Shown: piece by piece, positions 30,049 to 40,725 of the stretch
How the letters are laid out: each line of letters starts with the position of its first letter
Position numbering within the stretch: position 1 is the stretch's first letter
Origin: RPQJ01 sp963793675
GTDB taxonomy: Bacteria > Pseudomonadota > Gammaproteobacteria > Steroidobacterales > Steroidobacteraceae
Assembly (NCBI GenBank): GCA_963793675.1
Contig: CAWCBA010000008.1
Coordinates: 248,001-312,000, forward strand
Reading direction: 5' to 3'
DNA: 64,000 nucleotides
The notes under the pieces: generated by a model
The model's database searches: none
Seen by the model: the letters and a program-made list of their open reading frames with translations, nothing else
Told to the model about the DNA's origin: nothing
Position numbers and translations under genes: made by a program

Positions 30049-30123
30049 AGCGTTCGTTCCGGGTTCTTTCCCGCGAGCGGAAAGGCAGACACGCTCGCGG
30101 GAAAGAATGCCGGAACGAGCGCT
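30049..30123. repeat. Long imperfect palindrome, family A copy 1
   Basis: Left arm 30049-30079 and right arm 30092-30123 pair over ~31 bp with one mismatch and one small bulge region. The apex reads GAAAGGCAGACACGC. It begins 7 bp after the DUF3501 stop. The apex motif recurs in copies at 38216-38294, 59833-59872 and 59867-59943, while the arms differ. Confidence 0.85.
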
Positions 30124-30140
30124 TGACGCCACGCGCCTGA

Positions 30141-30170
30141 GCGAGTGCTTGCCAAAGCGCAAGCACTCGC
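30141..30170. repeat. Perfect 11-bp hairpin next to family A copy 1
   Basis: GCGAGTGCTTG (30141-30151), loop CCAAAGCG, CAAGCACTCGC (30160-30170). No T-run follows on either strand, so it is not a standard terminator. It may be a companion of the larger palindrome, as copy 3 also has a smaller hairpin beside it. Confidence 0.7.
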
Positions 30171-30198
30171 ACGGCGCACGTAGCCGTGATCCCGCTCC

Positions 30199-30253
30199 GC
30201 TTCCTGACCTCCTGGCCTTCCTGACCTTCCTCCCTTCCTCCACTTCCTCCCCC
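30199..30253. repeat. Pyrimidine-rich family C repeats upstream of parE
   Basis: On the + strand reads CTTCCTGACCTCCTGGCC, then TTCCTGACC, TTCC, CTTCCTCC units, the complement of the GGAAGGCCA motif. Unlike the other sites the purine strand here points away from the neighbouring gene direction (both flanking genes are +). Confidence 0.65.
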
Positions 30254-30312
30254 CAGCTGTTAGAATTCGCGCGCTTTTCACCACCCACGCGAGCCCGCGG
30301 ACCGATCCAAGA

Positions 30313-32241
<1,929 letters not shown>

Positions 32242-32243
32242 CG

Positions 32244-34511
32244 ATGAGCAAGAGCAAAGACACCGACGCAACCGGGACACTCGACTTTGAAGGCGTCGAG
32301 CGCCAGCCGTTGCGCACGTTCACCGAGCGCGCGTACCTCGAATACTCGATGTACGTGATCCTCGATCGCGCACTGCCGCACATCGGCGACGGCCTGAAAC
32401 CCGTGCAGCGCCGCATCATCTACGCGATGAGCGAGCTCGGGCTCGCGGCCACCTCCAAGCACAAGAAGTCGGCGCGCACGGTCGGCGACGTGATCGGCAA
32501 GTTCCACCCCCACGGCGACTCGGCCTGCTACGAAGCCATGGTGCTGATGGCGCAGCCGTTCTCGTACCGCTATCCGATCGTGGACGGGCAGGGCAACTTC
32601 GGCTCGCCGGACGACCCGAAGTCGTTCGCCGCGATGCGTTACACCGAGTCGAAGCTGGCCCGCTATGCGGACGTGCTGCTGTCCGAACTGGGGCAGGGCA
32701 CCGTGGACTGGCAGCCGAACTTCGATGGTTCGCTCGACGAGCCGGTGCTGTTGCCGGCCCGTCTGCCGAACGTGCTGCTGAACGGCGCGACCGGCATTGC
32801 CGTCGGCATGGCGACCGACATCCCGCCGCACAACCTGCGCGAAGTCGCGGCGGCGTGCCTGCGCATGCTCGACGAGCCGAAGGCGACGACCGCCCAGCTG
32901 TGCGAGCACGTGCTCGGGCCGGATTTCCCGACAGGCGCGGAAATCATCACGCCGCGCGAAGAGCTGCAGAAGATCTACGAGAGCGGCAACGGCACTTTCC
33001 GGGCGCGCGCCCGGTTCGAGATGGAAGACGGCGAGATCATCGTAACGGAGCTGCCGCACCAGGTCTCCGGCTCGAAGGTGCTCGAGCAGATCGCGGCGCA
33101 GATGCGCGCGAAAAAACTGCCGATGATCGAGGACCTGCGCGACGAGTCCGATCACGAGCATCCCACGCGCCTCGTGATCACGCCGCGTTCGAACCGTGTC
33201 GACACCGAGCAGGTCATGGCGCACCTGTTCGCGACCACCGACCTCGAGCGCACTTATCGAGTGAACATCAACGTCATCGCCCGCGACGGGCGACCGCGCG
33301 TGATGGGGCTGCGCGCGCTGCTGGAAGAGTGGTTGTCGTTCCGCGTCGACACCGTGCGGCGCCGGTTGCAGTACCGGCTCGAGAAGGTCACGGCGCGGCT
33401 GCACATCCTCGACGGCCTGCTGATCGCGTACCTGAACCTCGACGAGGTCATCCGCATCGTCCGCACGGAGGACGACCCGAAGGCGGCGTTGATCGCGCGG
33501 TTCCAGCTCTCCGAGGCGCAGGCCGAAGCCATCCTCGAAACGAAGTTGCGCCACCTCGCGCGGCTCGAGGAAATGAAGATCCGCGGTGAGCAGGACGAAC
33601 TCGCCAGGGAGCGCGACGGCCTGGAGAAGCTGCTCGGCAGCAAGGCCAGGCTGAAGAAGCTCGTGCGTGACGAGATCCAGGCGGACGCGCTGAAGTACGG
33701 CGACGATCGCCGCAGCAAGCTGGTGGCTCGCACCGCGGCACAGGCCATCGACGTGACCGAGCTGGTCGCGAGCGAGCCGGTCACCGTGGTGCTTTCGAAG
33801 AGCGGCTGGGTGCGTGCGGCGAAGGGCCACGAGCTCGATCCGCGCTCGCTGTCGTTCAAGACGGGCGATGAGTACCGCGCCTTTGCTCGCGGGCGCAGCA
33901 CGCAGCAGGCCGTGTTCCTCGACAGCACTGGCCGTGCTTACAGCCTGCTGGCGCACACGCTGCCGTCGGCGCGCGGGCAGGGCGAGCCGCTGTCGGGTCG
34001 CCTCGATCCGCCCGACGGCGCGACGTTCCCCGGCGTGCTCATCGGAGAACCGGAGGATCGCTGGGTGCTCGCGAGCAGCGCGGGCTATGGCTTCGTCGTC
34101 AAGCTCGGCGACCTGCTCAGCCGCAATCGTGCGGGCAAGGCCGTGCTCAACGTGCCCGATGGCTACGCGGCGATCGCGCCGACGGTCGTGCCGCCGGGCG
34201 ACAAGCCGCTGCTCGCCGCCGTCAATTCGGAAGGGCGCCTGTTGACGTTCCCGGTGGCCGACCTGCCCGAACTGCCGCGCGGCAAGGGCAACAAGATCTT
34301 CGGCGTCTCGACCAGGAAGTCGCTGGTCGAGCCCGAGACGCTGCTCGCGATCGCGGCGGTCGCGCCCGGCCAGACGCTCAAGGTGCTCTGCGGTGACCGC
34401 ACGATGGGGCTGTCGTACAAGGACCTCGCCGAGTACCGCGGCGAGCGCGGCCAGCGCGGTGCGGTGTTGCCGCGGGGCTGGCGCAAGGCGGAAGGGCTGG
34501 AAGTGGAGTAG
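32244..34511 (+). CDS. parC: DNA topoisomerase IV subunit A
   Basis: 755 residues, the DNA breakage-reunion subunit. Catalytic Tyr in AAMRYTESKLARYADV (about residue 135). The quinolone-determining stretch HPHGDSACYEAMVLMAQ is intact, with Ser then Ala at the D-S-A positions. The winged-helix/tower region and coiled coil (residues ~400-500) precede a degenerate beta-pinwheel C-terminal domain shorter than that of GyrA. It starts 2 bp after parE; convergent with the FimX-like gene. Confidence 0.96.
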   Translation: MSKSKDTDATGTLDFEGVERQPLRTFTERAYLEYSMYVILDRALPHIGDGLKPVQRRIIYAMSELGLAATSKHKKSARTVGDVIGKFHPHGDSACYEAMVLMAQPFSYRYPIVDGQGNFGSPDDPKSFAAMRYTESKLARYADVLLSELGQGTVDWQPNFDGSLDEPVLLPARLPNVLLNGATGIAVGMATDIPPHNLREVAAACLRMLDEPKATTAQLCEHVLGPDFPTGAEIITPREELQKIYESGNGTFRARARFEMEDGEIIVTELPHQVSGSKVLEQIAAQMRAKKLPMIEDLRDESDHEHPTRLVITPRSNRVDTEQVMAHLFATTDLERTYRVNINVIARDGRPRVMGLRALLEEWLSFRVDTVRRRLQYRLEKVTARLHILDGLLIAYLNLDEVIRIVRTEDDPKAALIARFQLSEAQAEAILETKLRHLARLEEMKIRGEQDELARERDGLEKLLGSKARLKKLVRDEIQADALKYGDDRRSKLVARTAAQAIDVTELVASEPVTVVLSKSGWVRAAKGHELDPRSLSFKTGDEYRAFARGRSTQQAVFLDSTGRAYSLLAHTLPSARGQGEPLSGRLDPPDGATFPGVLIGEPEDRWVLASSAGYGFVVKLGDLLSRNRAGKAVLNVPDGYAAIAPTVVPPGDKPLLAAVNSEGRLLTFPVADLPELPRGKGNKIFGVSTRKSLVEPETLLAIAAVAPGQTLKVLCGDRTMGLSYKDLAEYRGERGQRGAVLPRGWRKAEGLEVE

Positions 34512-34536
34512 GGGCGAGCCGACCACTGACCCCTTC

Positions 34537-36585
34537 TTACATCACCACCTGTTCCGGGCTGTTCACGAAATAGCCCTGGATGAACTCGATGCCGAGCTGC
34601 CACAGCACGGCCATCGTGTTCGCGTCCTCGACGCGCTCGGCGATCGTCGTTACGCCGTATTCGCGCGCCACGTCGACCAGCGCCTTCACGCGTTCCTGCA
34701 GCGGGCGATCGTTGGCGAGGCCCTGCATCAGCGCGCCGTCGATCTTGACGTAATTGACGGGCAGGCGGCGCAGCAGTGCACCGGCATCGCCGGAAGCGCC
34801 GAAGTGCTCGACGGCGAATTCGATTCCGAGCGCCGAGAGCAGCCCCTGCAGCGAGCGCGCCTCGCGCGGCTTCTCGTGCGCCATCTCTTCGGTGATCTCG
34901 AACACGATGCGGCTGGGCTCGACGCCGGACGCCTTCAGTTGCTGTTGCAGCCAGGTGCCGAGCGTCTGGTCGTGCATCGAATCGCGGGAAAGACGCACGA
35001 AGACCCGGTGGGGCTGCTTCGCAGCGCAGAACGACATGGCGGCGCCGACGATCCAGCGGTCGATGTTCTTCACCAGGTCGGTGCGTTCGGCTGCGGCGAG
35101 GAACTCCGTCGGCAGGACTTCCTGCCCGGCTTCGTCGAGCATGCGCACCAGCAGGTCGAACATCGGCCGGTCCTCACCGACGAGGCTCGCAATTGGCTGC
35201 TGCACGAGCCGGAACCGGTTCGCCATCAGCGCAGCCTTGATCTGGTTCGCCCAGGCGCGGTCGGCTTCGTCGATCGGCGGCTTGGTGCCCGCCGGTTCGC
35301 GATGCACGCAACGATCGCCACCGGCGGCGGCGGCAATGCGTTGTGCCGAAATCGCCGTCTCGAGCGCCTTGTGCAGCGGGCCGCCATGGCCGTGCAGCGG
35401 TGCCGAACCAATGCTGCAGGTGATCTCGACGTCCGTCTTGTCGGCCCGCAATGGTTCTGCGGCAATGCGCTCGCGCAGCTTCGTGAGCCAGGCTTCCTGG
35501 TCGCGCGGGTTGCCGCGCTCGACCAGCAGCGCGATACCGTGCGGCGCGACGCGGCTCGCGAGGTCGCCGGGCTGCAGCTGTTCCTGCACGCGGCGTGACA
35601 GTGCGTCCAGCACTTCCTCGGCCACGATCGGTCCGAATTCGAGCTCGACGTTGTCGAAGCTGTCCGGTGCCAGGTAGGCAACGGCGCGCAGGCCGGCCTT
35701 GAGCGGCTGCGCAGCGCGCGCCTGCGCCGATTCGATGAACGCTGCGCGCCGCAGCAGCCCGGTGCGCGAATCGAGGCGCATCGCCTGCTCGAGCTGGTTG
35801 GCCAGCGACTCGAGGTCGCGCTTCTGCGTGGCGACACGCAGGCGCACGGCCGGTTCGCCTTCGAATTCGAAGCGTTCGAAGCTGAGTTCGAGCGGTTGCG
35901 AGCCGCCGGCGGGCTGCAGCGCCATTACGCTCAATGCATGACCGGACCAGCGGCCCTGCGCCGCGGCGACCAGGGCGCCCTTGAGGGCCGCATGGCTGCG
36001 AGCGTCGAACATGTCCATGAGCGGCTGTCCGAGCAGGTCGCCCGGATCCGCGTGCCCGAAGAGCTCGCTCCAGGCGGGATTGACGTCCACGACGATGCCT
36101 TCCTGCGCGTGCGCGATCGCATCGGTCGAGCCCGTCATGAACGCACGCATCTGGTCGCGGTACTGACGGGCGGACGCCAGCGTGCCGTTGAGTGCATTGT
36201 CGAGTCGCGCGGCGTCGAGTTCACGCGTCGCGACCGCCTGCAACCTGCCGCTGGCAGCCAGTGTCACGACGTCGGCGGCGCCGAGCTCGAGACCGCGCAC
36301 GAGGTCGGCTTCGGTGAGCGAATCACGCACCACGAGGGCCGGCACACGCGGGACGAGACGGGCACGTTGCTCCATCGCGCTTTCCAGTTCGTCCGCATCG
36401 GAGACGCAGAAGAACAGCAGCTGTGGCGCATCGGGCGTGCCGAGCGCGTCCGCGAGGTCGCCGAGCTCCCGCACCCAGGTGCAGTGAACCGCCTGGCCCG
36501 CGTTACGCAGGGTGCTGTTGATGATCTCGACGGGGTCCTGCTGCCGCGACAGGACGACCACTGGAATGGCGCTGATTTCGCCCAA
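34537..36585 (-). CDS. FimX-like REC-PAS-GGDEF-EAL protein with degenerate catalytic motifs
   Basis: 682 residues. Order: receiver-like domain without a clear phospho-Asp (1-120), PAS (~145-270, GIVVDVNPAWSELFGHADPG), GGDEF fold (~285-430) and EAL fold (~440-682). The GGDEF motif is replaced by sequence around RVAPHGIALLVER, and the EAL triad reads DLLV, so neither cyclase nor phosphodiesterase activity is expected. Size, order and degeneracy match Pseudomonas FimX, a c-di-GMP receptor controlling type IV pilus twitching; the end FIQGYFVNSPEQ is typical of EAL folds. fimV at 43.6 kb supports a pilus role. Probably a c-di-GMP effector; ligand binding unproven. Confidence 0.8.
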   Translation of the reverse strand: MGEISAIPVVVLSRQQDPVEIINSTLRNAGQAVHCTWVRELGDLADALGTPDAPQLLFFCVSDADELESAMEQRARLVPRVPALVVRDSLTEADLVRGLELGAADVVTLAASGRLQAVATRELDAARLDNALNGTLASARQYRDQMRAFMTGSTDAIAHAQEGIVVDVNPAWSELFGHADPGDLLGQPLMDMFDARSHAALKGALVAAAQGRWSGHALSVMALQPAGGSQPLELSFERFEFEGEPAVRLRVATQKRDLESLANQLEQAMRLDSRTGLLRRAAFIESAQARAAQPLKAGLRAVAYLAPDSFDNVELEFGPIVAEEVLDALSRRVQEQLQPGDLASRVAPHGIALLVERGNPRDQEAWLTKLRERIAAEPLRADKTDVEITCSIGSAPLHGHGGPLHKALETAISAQRIAAAAGGDRCVHREPAGTKPPIDEADRAWANQIKAALMANRFRLVQQPIASLVGEDRPMFDLLVRMLDEAGQEVLPTEFLAAAERTDLVKNIDRWIVGAAMSFCAAKQPHRVFVRLSRDSMHDQTLGTWLQQQLKASGVEPSRIVFEITEEMAHEKPREARSLQGLLSALGIEFAVEHFGASGDAGALLRRLPVNYVKIDGALMQGLANDRPLQERVKALVDVAREYGVTTIAERVEDANTMAVLWQLGIEFIQGYFVNSPEQVVM

Positions 36586-36989
36586 TTTCCTACCCCGTTA
36601 GGCACGGACCGGGCCCGCCGGGCCCCCGCGCACGTGTATTGTCAAATTCGCGGGGGATCATAGCATCGGGGTCTGCGTGCCTTGCGTGACGCAGGTGGCA
36701 GCATTGCCGTCCAGTCGGCGACGGCAAGCTCCCGCACCGGCGTCCGCATGGAGCGCCACGATGCGTTGCGAGCGACGCGACGAATTGAAGATCGCCAGGG
36801 TCCGGCATCGCGGCGTTGCGCCGTCACGTGCTGCCGCAGTCCCGCAGGGGGCTTGCTGCGAGGCGGTCGGGCTCGAGGTGACGGAGGAGGGGGGTTGCAG
36901 GTATCATGTGCGGCTTGCCGCAGGCCGCCCGCCATGGTCGGGCCCTGTCGCCACCGCTCCAACCGCATCAGCCCAAGCGCAGCACACCC
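36586..36989. other. 404-bp intergenic region between fimX-like and efp
   Basis: No convincing gene. A possible + strand promoter has TTGTCA (36639-36644), a 16-bp gap and TAGCAT (36661-36666), far from efp. A second has GTGACG, an 18-bp gap and TATCAT (36902-36907), placed well for efp. EpmB, which is often divergent from efp in enterobacteria, is absent here. Confidence 0.5.
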
Positions 36990-37559
36990 ATGTCCACTTA
37001 CAACACGAACGAATTCAAGTCAGGTCTCAAGATCATGATCGACGGCGACCCGTACGTCATCGTCGAGAACGAGTTCGTGAAGCCCGGCAAGGGCCAGGCG
37101 TTCAACCGCGTCCGCATCCGCAACCTGAAGTCGGGCCGCACGCTCGAGCGCAACATGAAGTCCGGTGACACCGTCGAAGGCGCGGACATCCAGGAATCGG
37201 AGATGCAGTATCTCTACAGCGACGGCGATTTCTGGCACTTCATGGTCCCGGACAATTTCGAGCAGCACACTGCCGGCAAGGAAGCGATGGGCGACTCCGC
37301 GATGTGGCTCAAGGACGGCACGATGTGCACGGTCATGCTGTGGAACGGCGTGCCGCTGTCGGTGAACGCACCGGCGCACGTCGAGCTCAAGATCGTCGAG
37401 ACCGATCCGGGCGTGCGTGGCGACACCGCGACGGGCGGGCAGAAGCCGGCGAAGCTCGAGACTGGCGCCGTGGTGCGCGTGCCGCTGTTCCTGAACGAAG
37501 GCGAAATCATCCGCGTCGACACGCGGACGGGGGAGTACCTGAGCCGGGCGAAGAGCTAA
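36990..37559 (+). CDS. efp: Elongation factor P
   Basis: 189 residues, intact. It relieves ribosome stalling at polyproline. Domain I loop FVKPGKGQAF carries Lys34, the residue beta-lysylated by EpmA; an EpmA gene lies 1.3 kb downstream (38858-39850). Domains II-III end with TGEYLSRAKS. Start MSTYNTNEFKSGLKIM is the family N-terminus; an upstream in-frame Met adds 28 unrelated residues. A partial family C repeat follows the stop. Confidence 0.97.
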   Translation: MSTYNTNEFKSGLKIMIDGDPYVIVENEFVKPGKGQAFNRVRIRNLKSGRTLERNMKSGDTVEGADIQESEMQYLYSDGDFWHFMVPDNFEQHTAGKEAMGDSAMWLKDGTMCTVMLWNGVPLSVNAPAHVELKIVETDPGVRGDTATGGQKPAKLETGAVVRVPLFLNEGEIIRVDTRTGEYLSRAKS

Positions 37560-37577
37560 GGAAGGGCAGGAAGGCCA
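37558..37577 (+). repeat. Short family C repeat after efp
   Basis: GGAAGGGCAGGAAGGCC begins at the efp stop, two degenerate 9-bp units in the orientation seen after other + strand genes. Confidence 0.6.
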
Positions 37578-37742
37578 ACGGCGCCCTTTCTTGCATGGCT
37601 CTGCCACCGAACCGTATTGGTCCCGACTGCGCGTTCAGATAAAAAAGCAGACATTCGCGAATGCGTAGAACCGGCCAGAAGCAGACATCCTCATGCAAGG
37701 CGACACCGGTGAACAGCGCGCGACGGAGCTGGTCGAAGCGAC

Positions 37743-38061
37743 CTACTTCAACAAGTACCCGCGTTCCGCGTAATTGAAATCCGTCAGCTGACAGTCGCGC
37801 GCCTCGTCGTAGATGTAATAGGCGCGAACCTCGGCAATCAGGCCATTCCGCATGACATACCATTCGGTGCCGCGAAACATTCTGCGATCACCGCCACCAC
37901 TCGGCCTGTATGCACAGCGCCATTCGCTGACGACCTCGTCGCCTGCCTCGATGATGTGATCAATCCGCCAAACGGGATCGAAGAGCCGCTTGAACTTGCT
38001 CCAATATCGCGCGAGGTGCTCAGCGCCGTGAATTGCCCGGTGAACGGGCGGCAGGAATCAG
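37743..38061 (-). pseudogene. 5'-truncated SnoaL/NTF2-like gene remnant
   Basis: An open frame of ~105 codons reads PVHRAIHGAEHLARYWSKF, RLFDPVWRIDHIIEAGDEVV, RMFRGTEWYVMRNGLIAEV, RAYYIYDEARDC and NYAERGYLLK then stop: the C-terminal three quarters of an NTF2-like (SnoaL-type) small-molecule enzyme or binding protein. It opens right after an in-frame TGA with no start codon, and I find no matching N-terminal part in the other frames upstream. A gene starting at the internal Met (MFRGTEW) would lack most of the fold. Likely a decayed copy; an unfinished read error upstream is possible but no N-terminus is visible. Confidence 0.65.
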
Positions 38062-38215
38062 ATCGATGCTCCGTCAACACAAGTTGGTGGCCGATTCAGG
38101 AAGATTGCCGGCCGCGGGCCTCCCGCAGCGCATGATGCGATGTGACCGCATCGACGTTGCATGCGCCGTGCGAGTTCGCGGGCTTTGACGGGAAGTCGCT
38201 CAGGCGCAGTCGATC
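38062..38215. other. Intergenic DNA with no recognised gene
   Basis: Between the NTF2-like remnant and the palindrome next to msrC. I see no coding pattern or promoter. The stretch 37577-37742 on the other side of the remnant is similarly empty apart from the perfect 12-bp palindrome CATTCGCGAATG (37652-37663). Confidence 0.5.
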
Positions 38216-38294
38216 AGGCGTTCGTTCCGGGTCTTTTCCGGGCGAGCGTGACAGGCAGTCACGCTCGCCCGGAAAAGACCCGGAACGAACGCCT
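38216..38294. repeat. Perfect 37-bp-arm palindrome, family A copy 2
   Basis: Left arm 38216-38252 and right arm 38258-38294 are exact reverse complements over 37 bp, with a 5-nt loop AGGCA. The apex reads GTGACAGGCAGTCACGC. It abuts the msrC stop (38295), so it forms the very 3' end of that message. Shares the terminal CGTTCGTTCCGGGT segment with copy 1 but differs toward the loop with compensating changes in both arms. Confidence 0.92.
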
Positions 38295-38828
38295 TCACCG
38301 ACCGTCTGCCCTTGGTAACTTCATGTCCGTAATTGCGGCCACGAATACAGCGACCAGCCGCTCCAGCCCGCGCGCATCCTCCTCGTCGAACCGGTCGAGC
38401 AGCGGGCTGTCGAGATCGAGCACGCCCATCAGCCGGCCGTCGGCCAGGACGATCGGCACTACCACTTCCGAGTTCGAAGCCGAGTCGCAGGCGATGTGCC
38501 CTGGAAACGCATGCACGTCCCCGACGACGAGCGTGCGGCGTTGCGAGGCGGACGTGCCGCAGACGCCTTTATCGAGCGGAATGCGCACGCAGGCAGGTTT
38601 GCCATGGAAGGGGCCCACCAGCAGGTCGCCCGACGCTGAGTCCAGCAGGTAGAAGCCGACCCAGTTGAGGTCGGGCAGGCTCCAGTACAGCAGCGACGAC
38701 ATGTTCGCGGCACATGCGATCAGGTTGGGCTCGCCGGCGAGCAACCCGCGCAGGCTCAACTCGAGCTCTGCGTACAGCGCCGGCTTGGCGAGGGAGCGGA
38801 AGTCGTCGTTCAACTCGTGCATTTTCAC
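38295..38828 (-). CDS. msrC: Free methionine-(R)-sulfoxide reductase (GAF-domain type)
   Basis: 177 residues, a single GAF domain of the fRMsr/YebR family that reduces free Met-R-sulfoxide using thioredoxin. Family hallmarks: NWVGFYLLD, LVGPFHGKPACVRIPLDKGVC (two Cys), VGDVHAFPGHIACDSASNSE (third, catalytic Cys), VLADGRLMGVLDLDSP. Three conserved cysteines are in place. It is 29 bp downstream of epmA on the same strand and ends in the family A palindrome. Confidence 0.92.
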   Translation of the reverse strand: MKMHELNDDFRSLAKPALYAELELSLRGLLAGEPNLIACAANMSSLLYWSLPDLNWVGFYLLDSASGDLLVGPFHGKPACVRIPLDKGVCGTSASQRRTLVVGDVHAFPGHIACDSASNSEVVVPIVLADGRLMGVLDLDSPLLDRFDEEDARGLERLVAVFVAAITDMKLPRADGR

Positions 38829-38857
38829 GGGCTCCGTACCGGCGAAACCTCGAGCGG

Positions 38858-39850
38858 TCAGGCCCGCTCGCAGGGGAACGTGACTACGTCGTCGATGCGC
38901 TCCGCGCGCGCCGCGACCATCACCAGACGATCGAAGCCGAGTGCCACACCGGCGCAGGGCGGCAGGCCGGACTCGAGCGCGCCCAGGAACAACCGGTCGA
39001 CGTCACGTACTGGCTGCCCATTCGCGCTGCGCCGAGCGAGGTCGGCCGCAAACCGCGCGCCTTGTTCCGGTGCCGATCCCAGCTCGTGAAAGCCATTGGC
39101 GAGTTCCAGCGGACCCCAGAATGCTTCGAAGCGCGAGGCGACTTCGCCGCGGATCTGCGCGAGCGCGGCCTGGCTTGCCGGGAAATCGTAGAGGAAGGTG
39201 ACTCGGTCCAGCGCAAATGACTCCGCGACGACGGTGCCCATCGCGAGGTCGAGCACGTCGTCGCGGGAGGCCCCTGCGCGCATCGAATCCGGCACGGAAG
39301 TACCGGCGCTTTCGATGGCCTGCAGCATCGCGTCGACGGGCGCGTGCAGTGGATCGACGCCGAGACGCCGCGCGAAGGCCTCGCAGTAAGTGAGCGACTC
39401 GCTCGCTGCGGACGCCCGCTCGGGACCCAGCACGTGCCCGATCAGTGCTTCGACGTCGCGCATCAGCGCGTGGTGGTCGAGCCCGTGCCGATACCACTCG
39501 AGCATCGTGAATTCGGGGTTGTGCCGACCGCCACGTTCACCGGCGCGGAACACCTTGCAGACCTGATAGATGTCGGGTGCCCCGGCGCAGAGCAGCCGTT
39601 TCATCGCGTACTCGGGCGAGGTCTGCAGGAAGCCGACCGTCGCAGCGCCTGCTGCATCGTCGACGACGCGCAATGATTCCAGGTGCACGTCGGTCACGGC
39701 CGCACGAACCAGCGCGGGTGTTTCGACTTCGAGCGCGCCGGTCGCGCTGAAATAGGCGCGAACCCGTGCCAGCAGGGCGGCGCGCAGCCGCAGCTGCGCG
39801 ATTTCAGCCGTGGGCCGCCACTCGGCGCCCGTATCAGCGGCAAGCGTCAT
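38858..39850 (-). CDS. epmA: EF-P--(R)-beta-lysine ligase EpmA (GenX/PoxA)
   Basis: 330 residues, a class II lysyl-tRNA synthetase-like enzyme lacking the anticodon domain. It attaches beta-lysine to Lys34 of EF-P. Motifs: VETPALVRAAVTDVHLES, FLQTSPEYAMKRLLCAG, YQVCKVFRAGERGGRHNPEF (motif 2), ELANGFHELG and CAGVALGFDRLVM (motif 3). Start overlaps the psd stop by 4 bp. efp is in the window; the aminomutase gene epmB is not. Confidence 0.95.
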   Translation of the reverse strand: MTLAADTGAEWRPTAEIAQLRLRAALLARVRAYFSATGALEVETPALVRAAVTDVHLESLRVVDDAAGAATVGFLQTSPEYAMKRLLCAGAPDIYQVCKVFRAGERGGRHNPEFTMLEWYRHGLDHHALMRDVEALIGHVLGPERASAASESLTYCEAFARRLGVDPLHAPVDAMLQAIESAGTSVPDSMRAGASRDDVLDLAMGTVVAESFALDRVTFLYDFPASQAALAQIRGEVASRFEAFWGPLELANGFHELGSAPEQGARFAADLARRSANGQPVRDVDRLFLGALESGLPPCAGVALGFDRLVMVAARAERIDDVVTFPCERA

Positions 39851-40725
39851 GCACCGAATCGCGCGAGCAACTGGCCCAGCCGTACCGGTTCACCGGGCTC
39901 GACGCGCGGTGCAAACGCCGCGGCCGCGCCGGTCAGCACGATCACGGTCGAACCCATGTTGAAGCGGCCGAGCTCCTCGCCGCGCCGGAACGTGCGACCC
40001 ACCCCCGAGTCGATCGTGCGCACCTTGCCGCCGCGAACGGGGGGAGGATTGATCTCGCCGGCGAACACGGTCTCGATGCTGCCGACGAAGAGCGCGCCGA
40101 CCAGCACCAGGCAGAGCGGACCGTCGTCGGTGTCGAAGTCGCAGACCACGCGCTCGTTGCGGGCGAAGAGGTCGGGGACCGCGCGGACCGTGGCGGCATT
40201 CACGCTGAACAGTTGTCCCGGCACGTAGCGCGTGGCGCGCAGTACCGCGTCACACGGCATGTGAATGCGATGATAGTTGTAAGGCGCCAGGTAGAGGCAC
40301 GCGAAACTGCCACCCTGATAGCGCGCGGCGGCAGGCTCATCCGCCAGCAGGCCGGCGCAGGTGTATTGCATGCCCTTGGCCTGCAGCAACGCGCCCGCAT
40401 TCGTGCGGCCGAGCTGGCTCACGGTGCCATCCACCGGCGACACGAGCGCGTGAGCTTCGGTGGCGATCGGGCGGGCCCCTGGGCGCAATTCGCGCGTGAA
40501 GAAAGCGTTGAACGACTCGTAGGTGAACGGATCGGGCTGCAGTGCCTCATGCATGTCGATCTGCGGGTACGAGCGCAGCACCGTGCGCAGGACCAGGTTA
40601 CGCACGGCTGGCTGGCGGCTGCGCGCCAGCGCGTGCATGCCGCGGGAGAGCAGGTGCTGCGGCAGGACCTTCTGCAGCCGCGCGAACAGCTGGTCGCTGG
40701 CTGAACGTTCGGTCGCGGCAGTCAT
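39847..40725 (-). CDS. psd: Phosphatidylserine decarboxylase
   Basis: 292 residues, normal for the proteobacterial proenzyme. It makes phosphatidylethanolamine. Self-cleavage at Ser in NMGSTVIVL (the family LGST motif, here MGST) yields the pyruvoyl alpha chain. Other hallmarks: YESFNAFFTRELRPGARP, VSPVDGTVSQLG, LAPYNYHRIHMPCD and VGALFVGSIETVF. Start MTAATERSASDQLFARLQ; 4-bp overlaps with the SCO1-like gene before and epmA after. Confidence 0.95.
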   Translation of the reverse strand: MTAATERSASDQLFARLQKVLPQHLLSRGMHALARSRQPAVRNLVLRTVLRSYPQIDMHEALQPDPFTYESFNAFFTRELRPGARPIATEAHALVSPVDGTVSQLGRTNAGALLQAKGMQYTCAGLLADEPAAARYQGGSFACLYLAPYNYHRIHMPCDAVLRATRYVPGQLFSVNAATVRAVPDLFARNERVVCDFDTDDGPLCLVLVGALFVGSIETVFAGEINPPPVRGGKVRTIDSGVGRTFRRGEELGRFNMGSTVIVLTGAAAAFAPRVEPGEPVRLGQLLARFGA

